Assembly: GCA_009885605.1 (NCBI GenBank) | Contig: VFKK01000007.1 | Location: 1 to 6,436 of the forward strand | DNA from: Cyclobacteriaceae bacterium | GTDB lineage: Bacteria; Bacteroidota; Bacteroidia; Cytophagales; Cyclobacteriaceae | Direction: 5' to 3' | Length of the DNA: 6,436 bases | Shown here: positions 1 to 6,238 of the stretch, piece by piece | Layout: every line of letters starts with the position of its first letter | Position numbering within the stretch: the first letter of the stretch is position 1 | Made by a program: the position numbers and the translations under genes | Notes under the pieces: generated by a model | The model's database searches: none | The model's input: the letters and a program-made list of their open reading frames with translations, nothing else | What the model was told of the DNA's origin: nothing

Positions 1-510
1 AAAATCCGGCATGGAAAAGTAAAGCCACGGTTGGACATCAAAAGATTTGAGGGAAAGAAAGTGATTTTCGAAAATGGGCTGGAAGAGGAATACGACACGA
101 TCATCGCCTGTACCGGATATTGGCTGACACATCCATTCTTCGAGAAAAACCTGATTGATTATTCCACCGGGCCGGTTCCTTTGTATCTCAAAATGTTTCA
201 TCCGCAGATCACCAATCTCTATTTCATCGGGATGTTTCAGCCGTTAGGATGCATTTGGCCGGGTGCTGAATTACAAAGCAAGCTCATGGCTCAGGAACTT
301 ACGGGAGCTTGGAAAAGACCGGCAAACATTCGTGAGCTTTGCGAAAATGAAGTAAATAACCCTCATTACAAACAAGTCAATACTCCGAGACACACGATTA
401 CGGTAGATTTTCATCAGTTTGTGAAAGACCTGAAAAAGCAACTTTCCAAAACGTCAGTCTCCAAAAATCCAAAAAGGAACTCAGTCACGAAACCCTTCAT
501 ACAAAGCTAA
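1..510 (+). CDS. Flavin-containing monooxygenase, C-terminal part (5' truncated by window)
   Basis: The frame is open from base 1 to the TAA at 508-510, giving 169 residues. There is no genuine start: the TTG at 31 is internal, because the upstream codons (IRHGKVKPRLDI) continue the typical FMO segment before the second nucleotide-binding region. Visible FMO features are the 'FEG..V.FENG..E.YD.II' strand pair, the CTGY form of the ATGY linker motif (residues 37-40), the 'NLYFIGMFQPLG' strand near the FAD, and the 'PGAELQSKLMAQEL' helix. Such enzymes use NADPH, FAD and O2 to oxygenate soft nucleophiles (N or S) or, in Baeyer-Villiger relatives, ketones; the FAD and NADPH GxGxxG motifs would lie upstream, outside the window. 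The last ~25 residues are basic and low-complexity. It is followed 11 bases later by the serine hydrolase gene, probably in the same operon. The family call is firm; the substrate is unknown. Confidence 0.88.
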   Translation, partial: KIRHGKVKPRLDIKRFEGKKVIFENGLEEEYDTIIACTGYWLTHPFFEKNLIDYSTGPVPLYLKMFHPQITNLYFIGMFQPLGCIWPGAELQSKLMAQELTGAWKRPANIRELCENEVNNPHYKQVNTPRHTITVDFHQFVKDLKKQLSKTSVSKNPKRNSVTKPFIQS

Positions 511-521
511 AATCTAAACCA

Positions 522-1643
522 ATGAACCGGAAAATCAGATTCTTCCTTGGTGCTTTGGTGTTTTGGTTTGCACTTTTTCTCGTTTGGGAATGGTGGAAAA
601 GCTTTCCGCGGGTTAGACCTCTTCCAATTTCCTCGGCTGCTTCAGAAGAACTGAAGCTGGATTCTGTCCTTAACGAGGCTATTACAAACTACATTCTCCC
701 GGGTATATCGGCAGTGGTGGTCAAGGAAGGAAAAATAACCTACCTCAAAGCTTTTGGATTTGCGAATCTGGAAACAAAAGATTCTCTTCAAATCGAAAGC
801 AGAATTCCGATCGCCTCGGTCACTAAGATTTTCACGGCTTTGAGCCTTGCAATTTTTCTGGATCAAAAAGGGATAACCCCTGACGATCCTGTTTCAGTTT
901 TGGGCGTATCGGAAATCGAAAATAGTAAGATCTCAGACTTGACTTTCAGAGAACTTCTGACCCATACCTCCGGTTTGAAAGATCCCGGAATTGTAAAGAC
1001 CATTTTAAGGGGGCGGAAATTCCAGGGACTGGATGTACATGGAGCAAAGATCCTGGAAAAACCTCTCCGAAATTCAAATAGGGGTTCTTTTGAATATGCA
1101 GATACAAATTTTGACCTGATCGGTTATTTGATTTCAAAGTCTGAGAAATCAGGTTTTGATTCATTGATGCAAATTTCCATTCTTGGTCCTTCCGGAATGG
1201 ATAACAGTAGTTTTGTACGGGATTGGCCGGAAGCCGGAAATCCAATAGAAGGCTATCACAGGACTTTCCTTTGGAAAAGACTAGCCTCAAAACGAACTCT
1301 GTTTGTTAGCTACCCTTCCCCTTCTTCAGGATTGGTAAGTACTCCCGAGGATATAAGTAAGGCCCTAATTCATTTGATTCGGGGCAAAATGGGAATTTAC
1401 CAACCCTCTTTAAACTGGCTTCAGTCGAAAGGAGAAATAATTCCTTTAGGTTTTCAGAGCATTAAAATCAACGGAGAAACCTGGACTGGTCACTTTGGAG
1501 GGCAGGCAGGATTCAGTTCACTTTTGATTTATTCAGAAGAAAAGGAAACGGGAATTTTTATCCAATTCAACGCTAAGGACAGGGATAATTATCGTGTCGA
1601 TCTTGCTTCAGCGATTCTTACGATAATTTCCTCCGATTATTAA
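522..1643 (+). CDS. Membrane-anchored serine hydrolase, beta-lactamase/PBP-like (class C beta-lactamase family)
   Basis: This 373-residue protein has a positively charged N-terminus and one hydrophobic segment (residues ~7-25), then a polar linker. It is therefore predicted to be an uncleaved signal anchor with the catalytic domain in the periplasm; there is no lipobox cysteine. The domain carries the family's three signatures: S99-V-T-K102 (nucleophile serine and general base lysine, SxxK), Y192-A-D194 in the YxN position, and H324-F-G326 in the KTG/HxG position, followed by 'GQAGFSS'. 'LLTHTSGL' (145-152) is another family hallmark. Members include class C beta-lactamases, D-aminopeptidases, DD-peptidases and esterases. 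Motifs alone do not separate these, and HxG rather than KTG argues against a classical beta-lactamase. Length is normal for a single-domain member. The gene sits 11 bases after the monooxygenase gene and 11 bases before the carrier, suggesting that it may process a substrate for import. The ATG at 522 is chosen because it gives the signal anchor; no Shine-Dalgarno is seen. Confidence 0.9.
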   Translation: MNRKIRFFLGALVFWFALFLVWEWWKSFPRVRPLPISSAASEELKLDSVLNEAITNYILPGISAVVVKEGKITYLKAFGFANLETKDSLQIESRIPIASVTKIFTALSLAIFLDQKGITPDDPVSVLGVSEIENSKISDLTFRELLTHTSGLKDPGIVKTILRGRKFQGLDVHGAKILEKPLRNSNRGSFEYADTNFDLIGYLISKSEKSGFDSLMQISILGPSGMDNSSFVRDWPEAGNPIEGYHRTFLWKRLASKRTLFVSYPSPSSGLVSTPEDISKALIHLIRGKMGIYQPSLNWLQSKGEIIPLGFQSIKINGETWTGHFGGQAGFSSLLIYSEEKETGIFIQFNAKDRDNYRVDLASAILTIISSDY

Positions 1644-1654
1644 TCCTCAATGCT

Positions 1655-2989
1655 ATGAAACAATCCTTCCCTCACCCGATCATTATCCTGCTTGGATTCA
1701 TTCTGATGGCGGGAATCGCTACCCATTTGATCCCTTCCGGGAGTTTTGACAGGGTATTGGATGAGAAAACAGGGAGAGAAATTGTGGTACCGGGAAGTTT
1801 TCATGCTATTGAAGATAAGAATGCAACCGTGTATGAAATCTTCTTATCGATTCCGGAAGGGATCATCGCGGGAGCTGACATCCTGGTCCTTATCCTATTG
1901 ATTGGAGGATCTTTCTATGTGATCGAGAAAACAGGTGCACTTCAGGTAGGAATTGAAGCGCTGATATACCGGTTCAGGAAAACACAGTTTTTACTGCTTT
2001 ACTTTCTTTCAATTGTTTTTGCCATTGGAGGGGCTTTAATGGGTATGCAGGAGGAAATAATTGCAATGGTTCCTCTCTTGGTGCTAGTGGCTAAAAAACT
2101 CCATTACGACATCAGATCAATAGTTGCATTGGCATTAGGATCTGCTTTGGTAGGAGGAGCATTTTCTCCCATGAATCCTTTCGTCTCTCTTTTGGCCCAG
2201 GATATTGCTGAAGTGGAACTCAGTGAAGGATTGATTTATAGATTAGCATTTTTGGTTTTAGCAATCTTTGTCTGGGCCAGTTTTCACATTTATTTTGGCA
2301 AATTAAAGGAAGCACAAACAGAAACATACGAGCTGGTTCCTGTTAAAATATCGCTCAGAAATGGTTTAATCTTGTTTTTAACTTTCGCAGGATTAGGAAT
2401 CATGGGCTGGGGAATCACTCAAAAGGACTGGGGGTTCAATGAGATGTCGGCGCTTTTCTTTGTCGTGGGAATAGTCTGTGGATTGATCGGGAACTTAGGA
2501 CTGAATGGTACTGCAAGGCACTACGCAGCCGGATTTGGGGAAATGATCTTCGCCGGAGTGATTGTGGGATTGTCAAGGAGCGTTTACATGATTTTACAGG
2601 ATGCATCCATCATTGACCCGATAATTCTTGCTTTTTTTGAACCCTTGGAGTCGTTGCCGAGTCAGGCTGCAGCTATCGGGCTTTTTATCAGTCAGACTCT
2701 AATTCACATTCCTGTTCCCAGCACATCCGGCCAGGCAGTTTTAACAATTCCATTGGCTACACCCTTGGTAGATTTACTTGGAGTCTCGAGGCAAATTGCA
2801 GTTTTAAGCTATCAGTATCCTGCGGGCTTAATGGATATCATTATTCCAAATAATGGGGGTATGATGGCCGTGATCGCAGCTGCAGGCGTAAAGTATAACC
2901 ACTGGATCAGCTATATATGGAAAAGTTGGCTGCTCTTAATGGCAATTGGTTTGATATCTGTCCTATTCGCCCTAATTTGGTTCGCATAA
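1655..2989 (+). CDS. YfcC-family (DcuC/C4-dicarboxylate carrier superfamily) inner-membrane transporter
   Basis: The product is a 444-residue polytopic membrane protein with roughly 11-13 hydrophobic segments, the first at ~8-26. Family features are the N-terminal 'HLIPSGSFDR' after the first helix, an extracytoplasmic loop (~28-68), 'GALMGMQEEIIAMVPL' with paired acidic residues E133-E134, 'GGAFSPMNPF' (167-176), and the C-terminal half-repeat 'IPVPSTSGQAVLTIPLATP' (352-370) followed by 'QYPAGLMDIIIPNNGG' (387-402). The last motif corresponds to the PTNG/PTSG hairpin of DcuC/YfcC carriers, here PNNG. Relatives move dicarboxylates, amino acids such as arginine/ornithine, or peptide-like anions across the inner membrane; the substrate is not predictable here. 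It is slightly shorter than many YfcC proteins but shows no truncation. It lies 11 bases after the serine hydrolase and 18 before the aldo/keto reductase, consistent with an operon. An out-of-frame ATG at 1650 stops after two codons. Confidence 0.87.
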   Translation: MKQSFPHPIIILLGFILMAGIATHLIPSGSFDRVLDEKTGREIVVPGSFHAIEDKNATVYEIFLSIPEGIIAGADILVLILLIGGSFYVIEKTGALQVGIEALIYRFRKTQFLLLYFLSIVFAIGGALMGMQEEIIAMVPLLVLVAKKLHYDIRSIVALALGSALVGGAFSPMNPFVSLLAQDIAEVELSEGLIYRLAFLVLAIFVWASFHIYFGKLKEAQTETYELVPVKISLRNGLILFLTFAGLGIMGWGITQKDWGFNEMSALFFVVGIVCGLIGNLGLNGTARHYAAGFGEMIFAGVIVGLSRSVYMILQDASIIDPIILAFFEPLESLPSQAAAIGLFISQTLIHIPVPSTSGQAVLTIPLATPLVDLLGVSRQIAVLSYQYPAGLMDIIIPNNGGMMAVIAAAGVKYNHWISYIWKSWLLLMAIGLISVLFALIWFA

Positions 2990-3007
2990 ACCTCCTGACC
3001 TATTATT

Positions 3008-4027
3008 ATGAACATCAACGATCAGAACGCTCTCCAGCCCTACTTGCCTGCTGCTGACAGATACTCTCAAATGAAATATCGTCGCTGCGGAAAAAGCGGC
3101 TTGGTATTAACCGAAATCAGCCTTGGGCTTTGGCATAATTTCGGCCACAATGCAGATTTTACTTTGGGTAGAAGAATCCTGAGAAGAGCATTCGACCTTG
3201 GGATTTGCCACTTCGACCTTGCCAATAATTACGGACCTCCTTTCGGCTCAGCTGAAGAAAACTTCGGGAGAATCCTTCAAAAAGACTTCCTTCCCTATCG
3301 GGATGAATTGATCATTTCCTCCAAAGCAGGTTGGGATATGTGGCCGGGTCCTTATGGAAACTACGGTTCCAAAAAATACCTCGTTGCCAGCTGTGACCAA
3401 AGTCTGAAGCGAATGGGTCTTGATTATGTAGATATTTTCTATCACCACAGGCCAGATCCCGAGACTCCACTTGAGGAAACCATGGGTACGTTGGATCTCT
3501 TGGTGAGACAAGGAAAAGCCCTTTACGTGGGAGTATCTCAATACAATGCTGTAGATACTGCGAAAGCAATCGAAATCCTGAAAAATCTGGGAACACCGAT
3601 GCTGATTCACCAACCTCGCTACAGCATGATTGACCGTTGGGCAGAAAATGGTCTGATGGATGTCTTGGGTGAAAAAGGCGTTGGAAGTATTGCTTTCTCT
3701 CCACTCGAGCAAGGAATGCTAACCGATAAATACCTGAAAGGAATTCCCGCAGATTCAAGAGCTGCTAAAGACGGCAGATATCTCAAGCCGGATCAAATCG
3801 GCGGTGAGAAGCTGGAAATGATCAGACATCTGAATGAAATTGCGTTGAAAAGAGGCCAAAGTCTTGCCCAAATGGCAATTGCATGGTTGCTGAAAGATCC
3901 AAGAATCACCTCGGTACTGATCGGAGTATCCAAGGCGGAGCAATTGGATGATAACGTTGCCGCGGTTGCAAACAGCAGTTTCACCGAAACTGAGTTGTCA
4001 GAAATCAAGAAAATTCTCGGAGCTTAA
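3008..4027 (+). CDS. gpr: Aldo/keto reductase, YghZ/L-glyceraldehyde 3-phosphate reductase type
   Basis: This 339-residue cytosolic NADPH-dependent reductase resembles E. coli YghZ (Gpr) closely along its length: 'CGKSGL', 'SLGLWHNFGH' (38-47), 'FDLANNYGPP' (69-78), 'GSAEENFGR', 'DMWPGPYG' (110-117), 'QSLKRMGLDYVDIFYHHR' (131-148), 'LIHQPRYSM' and 'SVLIGVSKAEQLDDNV'. The catalytic tetrad is visible as D70, Y75, K106 and H147 (second of the HH pair, by alignment from memory). The cofactor-binding loops 'SPLEQGMLTDKYL' (231-243) and 'GVSKAEQL' (306-313) are intact. E. coli YghZ reduces L-glyceraldehyde 3-phosphate and detoxifies methylglyoxal; close paralogues act on other aldehydes, so the substrate is an inference. 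The C-terminus ends at 'KKILGA', about ten residues earlier than I recall for E. coli, while the N-terminus is slightly longer. The stop TAA shares its last A with the start of the next gene, suggesting coupled translation with the MFS transporter. Confidence 0.93.
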   Translation: MNINDQNALQPYLPAADRYSQMKYRRCGKSGLVLTEISLGLWHNFGHNADFTLGRRILRRAFDLGICHFDLANNYGPPFGSAEENFGRILQKDFLPYRDELIISSKAGWDMWPGPYGNYGSKKYLVASCDQSLKRMGLDYVDIFYHHRPDPETPLEETMGTLDLLVRQGKALYVGVSQYNAVDTAKAIEILKNLGTPMLIHQPRYSMIDRWAENGLMDVLGEKGVGSIAFSPLEQGMLTDKYLKGIPADSRAAKDGRYLKPDQIGGEKLEMIRHLNEIALKRGQSLAQMAIAWLLKDPRITSVLIGVSKAEQLDDNVAAVANSSFTETELSEIKKILGA

Positions 4028-4029
4028 TG
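4019..4029 (+). promoter_or_regulatory. GGAG ribosome-binding site and overlapping TAATG stop/start
   Basis: GGAG at 4019-4022 lies four bases before the ATG at 4027-4029. The reductase stop TAA (4025-4027) overlaps that ATG by one base. This arrangement favours termination-reinitiation, so that transporter synthesis follows reductase synthesis. Among the internal operon starts it is the only one with a recognisable purine-rich site, which supports the chosen transporter start. The GGAG also encodes the reductase's penultimate residues, so its presence could be incidental. Confidence 0.5.
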
Positions 4030-5232
4030 TCTGCTATTTCCCCCCGAAGTGCCCTGATTTTGATCGTAATTGCTCAATTTCTGGGCACTTCTCTTTGGTT
4101 TGCCAGCAATGCCGTTGCCCCGGAAATCAGCATTCTCCTCAATAACCCAGGGATTCTGGCCAGTATCACTTCTTCCGTCCAGTTTGGGTTTATTGTCGGA
4201 ACATTGGTTTTTGCATTCCTTTCAATTCCTGATCGATTTTCACCGAGAGATGTATTTTTCTTTAGTGCGGTTTTAGCCGCAATTTTCAATCTGTTGATTC
4301 CTGTTTTACCCATGAAACTCGGAATCGTTCTGGCATGCCGGTTTATGGTGGGCTTTTTCCTTGCCGGAATTTATCCTGTGGGAATGAAAATCGCCTCGGA
4401 TTACTATCAAAAGGGATTGGGTACAGCTTTGGGGTTTCTGGTTGGAGCGACAGTTTTAGGAACCGCCTTCCCCCACCTTATTAAAGGACTCGATCTGAAT
4501 TTCTCCTGGAAAATCATTTTTTGGAGTACTTCCCTGCTGGCCATTATCGGAGGATCAATCATTGGATTTTTTGTTCCGGACGGACCTCACCACAAACCAA
4601 ATCCAAAATTTGATCTGGGATTATTACCCAAACTTTATAAAATCACTGAACTGAAAAGCATCGCTGCAGGCTATTTTGGCCACATGTGGGAACTCTACAC
4701 GTTTTGGGCTTTCGTTCCAATGCTGATCGCCTATTTGGCAAAAGGCCAAAATACTGACAACCTAAACTCGCTACTTTCTTTTTCAATTATCGCCATAGGA
4801 TCAGTTTCGTGTGGTCTTGGAGGCCTGATAGCTGCGAAAAGAGGAAGTAAATCTGTAGCTCAGTCAGCCTTACTCGGTTCAGGAATTTGTTGTATTCTGA
4901 TTCCATTGGTGGTTTGGTTGGAACTTCCTTCCTGGGCTTGGATTCCATTTTTAGGAATCTGGGGATTTCTGGTGACGGCAGATTCACCTCAATTTTCTAC
5001 GATGGTGGCCCAAAGTGTACCTGCGGAATACAAAGGAACTGCAATGACGATTGTCAACTGCCTTGGTTTCACCCTGACGATTTTCAGTATTCAACTTGGC
5101 CAGTTTCTGCTAAAATGGATTCAGGTTGACCAAATGCTTGCTTTATTGAGCATTGGCTCATTTTTGGGATTGGCTATTTTCAAAATTTATGACAAAAAAA
5201 GGGAGGCATCGTCTCCAAGCCTCCCTGCATAG
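4027..5232 (+). CDS. Major facilitator superfamily transporter
   Basis: This 401-residue protein has about twelve hydrophobic segments in two halves, separated by a cytoplasmic loop around residues 185-210 ('PDGPHHKPNPKFDLGLLPKLYK'), which is the standard MFS layout. The start 'IAQFLGTSLWFASNAVAPEI' (15-34) is typical of a Bacteroidota/proteobacterial MFS group often annotated as NarK-like or simply MFS. 'CRFMVGFFLAGIYPVGMKIASDYY' (104-127) is the helix 4 to helix 5 region, with an arginine in helix 4 as in many family members. Helix 7 holds 'GHMWELYTFWAFVPM' (218-232), and 'TADSPQFSTMVAQSVPAEYKGTAMTI' (317-342) includes the helix 10 to 11 loop. The substrate and the direction of transport cannot be assigned. 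The hydrophilic tail (389-401, DKKREASSPSLPA) is encoded by the DNA that forms the terminator of the convergent gene. The start is fixed by the overlapping TAATG and a nearby GGAG. Confidence 0.92.
   Translation: MSAISPRSALILIVIAQFLGTSLWFASNAVAPEISILLNNPGILASITSSVQFGFIVGTLVFAFLSIPDRFSPRDVFFFSAVLAAIFNLLIPVLPMKLGIVLACRFMVGFFLAGIYPVGMKIASDYYQKGLGTALGFLVGATVLGTAFPHLIKGLDLNFSWKIIFWSTSLLAIIGGSIIGFFVPDGPHHKPNPKFDLGLLPKLYKITELKSIAAGYFGHMWELYTFWAFVPMLIAYLAKGQNTDNLNSLLSFSIIAIGSVSCGLGGLIAAKRGSKSVAQSALLGSGICCILIPLVVWLELPSWAWIPFLGIWGFLVTADSPQFSTMVAQSVPAEYKGTAMTIVNCLGFTLTIFSIQLGQFLLKWIQVDQMLALLSIGSFLGLAIFKIYDKKREASSPSLPA
5194..5226 (-). terminator. Intrinsic terminator of the minus-strand secreted-protein gene, inside the MFS coding end
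   Basis: GGGAGGC (5201-5207) pairs with GCCTCCC (5219-5225) around an 11-base loop. An extra A-T pair (5200/5226) makes an 8-bp GC-rich stem. Read on the minus strand, the stem is followed directly by seven T residues (5200-5194), the form of a Rho-independent terminator, and it starts about 19 bases past the TAG of the minus-strand gene. On the plus strand the hairpin is followed by TGCATAG with no T-run, so it should work poorly for the operon. The whole element lies within the last codons of the MFS gene. Confidence 0.85.
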
Positions 5233-5245
5233 TAAACGAACCGGA

Positions 5246-6037
5246 CTATCGCACTACGTTTTCTAAGGTCGCCAAATAAACCCATTTTTGGTCTCTTGAG
5301 CTGAGGCCTTCATTGACAGCTTTTCTTTGGGCTTCGGTTTGATTGATATCCTCATAAGCCTGAGCGTTGAAAAACTGCATATAATCCTTGTACATATTCA
5401 TAGTCAAATGAGTGGATTTTGCTTCTGAACCCAAAGGCAAGGCAGTTCTGAGAAAGCTCCAATGTCCCATCAAGCCCTGATCAATTCGCTTTTGATGAAT
5501 TGGTTTGAAAACTTCAGTCTCTGCTTTTTCATATGCATCAAACTTTCCTTCAGCAGCCTTCATTAGATCAAATGATGCCAAAATTCCTGGCTTCACATGG
5601 AAAGCATCACTTGTAGACATGATTTCCTTCATATAGAGTCGCATTGGCAATTCTCTCATTGCCAGAGATTGCTGAAATAAATTAGCCACCTGAGCATCGC
5701 TGAGGTGAGGATAGGCAATTTTGGTATAAGCCATCATCTTTGATTCATCAAGCCCATTCATCATCTTCACCGGATCCTCGTAATAGGTGATCATAATATA
5801 TTGGAAGGAGCCTTGATCTGCACCTGATTGAAGGGACCAAAAATCCCAACCTTTTATTTGCTTATCATTTAATGCCTGCCTGTACACTTTTTCCATCAAG
5901 TCCTTAAATTCGATGTAGTCAAAGAGCTGATCATTCTCAACTTTGATAAATTCGAATACCACGTACTGAGTTTGCTGGGCGCTGAGCGATCCTGCCCACA
6001 GCATCCCGCAAATCATCAAAAACAATAGCTTTTTCAT
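5246..6037 (-). CDS. Secreted protein of unknown function with duplicated alpha/beta (NIPSNAP/EthD-like?) domain
   Basis: This 263-residue protein starts with a clear Sec signal peptide: 'MKK', a hydrophobic core at 4-16, and a likely cleavage after 'SLSA' (20/21), leaving QQTQ as the mature N-terminus. No lipobox is present, so it is predicted to be soluble in the periplasm or secreted. I do not recognise a named family. The mature part looks like two related halves. Residues 25-146 run 'YVVFEFIKVENDQLFDYIE' ... 'IKGWDFWSL' ... 'FQYIMITYYEDPVKMMN' ... 'RLYMKEIM'. Residues 151-263 run 'GILASFDLMKAAEGKFDAYE' ... 'LMGHWSFLR' ... 'THLTMNMYKDYMQFFNA' ... 'KWVYLATLENVV'. Strand-helix-strand-strand-helix-strand spacing in each half suggests a ferredoxin-like dimeric alpha-beta barrel fused in tandem. 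No metal-binding or catalytic motif is evident. It is transcribed convergently to the operon, with its own terminator. The ATG at 6037 is fixed by the signal peptide; no Shine-Dalgarno is present. Confidence 0.88.
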   Translation of the reverse strand: MKKLLFLMICGMLWAGSLSAQQTQYVVFEFIKVENDQLFDYIEFKDLMEKVYRQALNDKQIKGWDFWSLQSGADQGSFQYIMITYYEDPVKMMNGLDESKMMAYTKIAYPHLSDAQVANLFQQSLAMRELPMRLYMKEIMSTSDAFHVKPGILASFDLMKAAEGKFDAYEKAETEVFKPIHQKRIDQGLMGHWSFLRTALPLGSEAKSTHLTMNMYKDYMQFFNAQAYEDINQTEAQRKAVNEGLSSRDQKWVYLATLENVVR

Positions 6038-6059
6038 AAATTCTGGGTTTTAGGGTTTA

Positions 6060-6092
6060 TTGCGCTTTGTCTTTAATTTAAAAATAAATTTG
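6060..6092 (+). promoter_or_regulatory. Candidate Bacteroidota promoter for the exported aminotransferase gene
   Basis: TTG at 6060-6062 and TAAATTTG at 6085-6092 are separated by 22 bases. They match the Bacteroidota -33 (TTG) and -7 (TAnnTTTG) elements at an allowed spacing. Transcription would begin around 6099, leaving a leader of about 140 bases before the ATG at 6239. The region is AT-rich, so a chance match is possible. Confidence 0.35.
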
Positions 6093-6229
6093 GTTGATAT
6101 CTTTATTTAATAGATATAATTTTATTTTAGGGAATATTTCATTCAAAAATCAAATTTTAATAAAGTGTGGCCGAAAATGTAATTTTTCTAAAACTCTTGG
6201 GGAATGCTTAGTATTTTAACAATCAAATC

Positions 6230-6233
6230 GGAG
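6230..6233 (+). promoter_or_regulatory. Ribosome-binding site deciding the aminotransferase start
   Basis: GGAG sits five bases before the ATG at 6239. The first in-frame stop upstream is TAG at 6209-6211, and no other in-frame ATG lies between it and 6239, so the start is well determined. Confidence 0.6.
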
Positions 6234-6238
6234 AAATA

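Larger units (their letters stand above)
6038..6238. other. Divergent AT-rich intergenic region
   Basis: This 201-base AT-rich stretch separates two divergent starts and must carry promoters for both, unless one is further upstream. I see one plausible Bacteroidota-type promoter on the plus strand (6060-6092) and none matching TAnnTTTG on the minus strand. Short inverted repeats occur (AATTTA/TAAATT at 6075-6090; ATATCT/AGATAT at 6097-6117), but they are composed of A and T and may be chance. No small ORF with coding character or RNA gene is apparent. Confidence 0.6.

Noticed and set aside
31..33. TTG at 31 as the start of a 159-residue protein
   Set aside because: The frame is open to base 1 and the upstream codons continue FMO-like sequence, so the gene is truncated by the window edge.
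642..1290. Minus-strand open frames opposite the serine hydrolase
   Set aside because: They are antisense to an intact gene with all catalytic motifs, and their products look like random translation.
1650..1658. Two-codon ATG-CTA-TGA upstream of the carrier start, as a possible leader or uORF
   Set aside because: It overlaps the real start and has no ribosome-binding site or conserved context; it is most simply chance.
3248..3758. Two long minus-strand open frames opposite the aldo/keto reductase
   Set aside because: Their products have no coherent domain character, and they lie opposite a gene that matches YghZ throughout.
4887..5129. Plus-strand 80-codon frame within the MFS gene
   Set aside because: It is out of frame inside a well-supported membrane protein gene, with no independent start signal.
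6097..6117. ATATCT/AGATAT inverted repeat as an operator
   Set aside because: Arms are only six bases and A/T-dominated in very AT-rich DNA; such matches are expected by chance.
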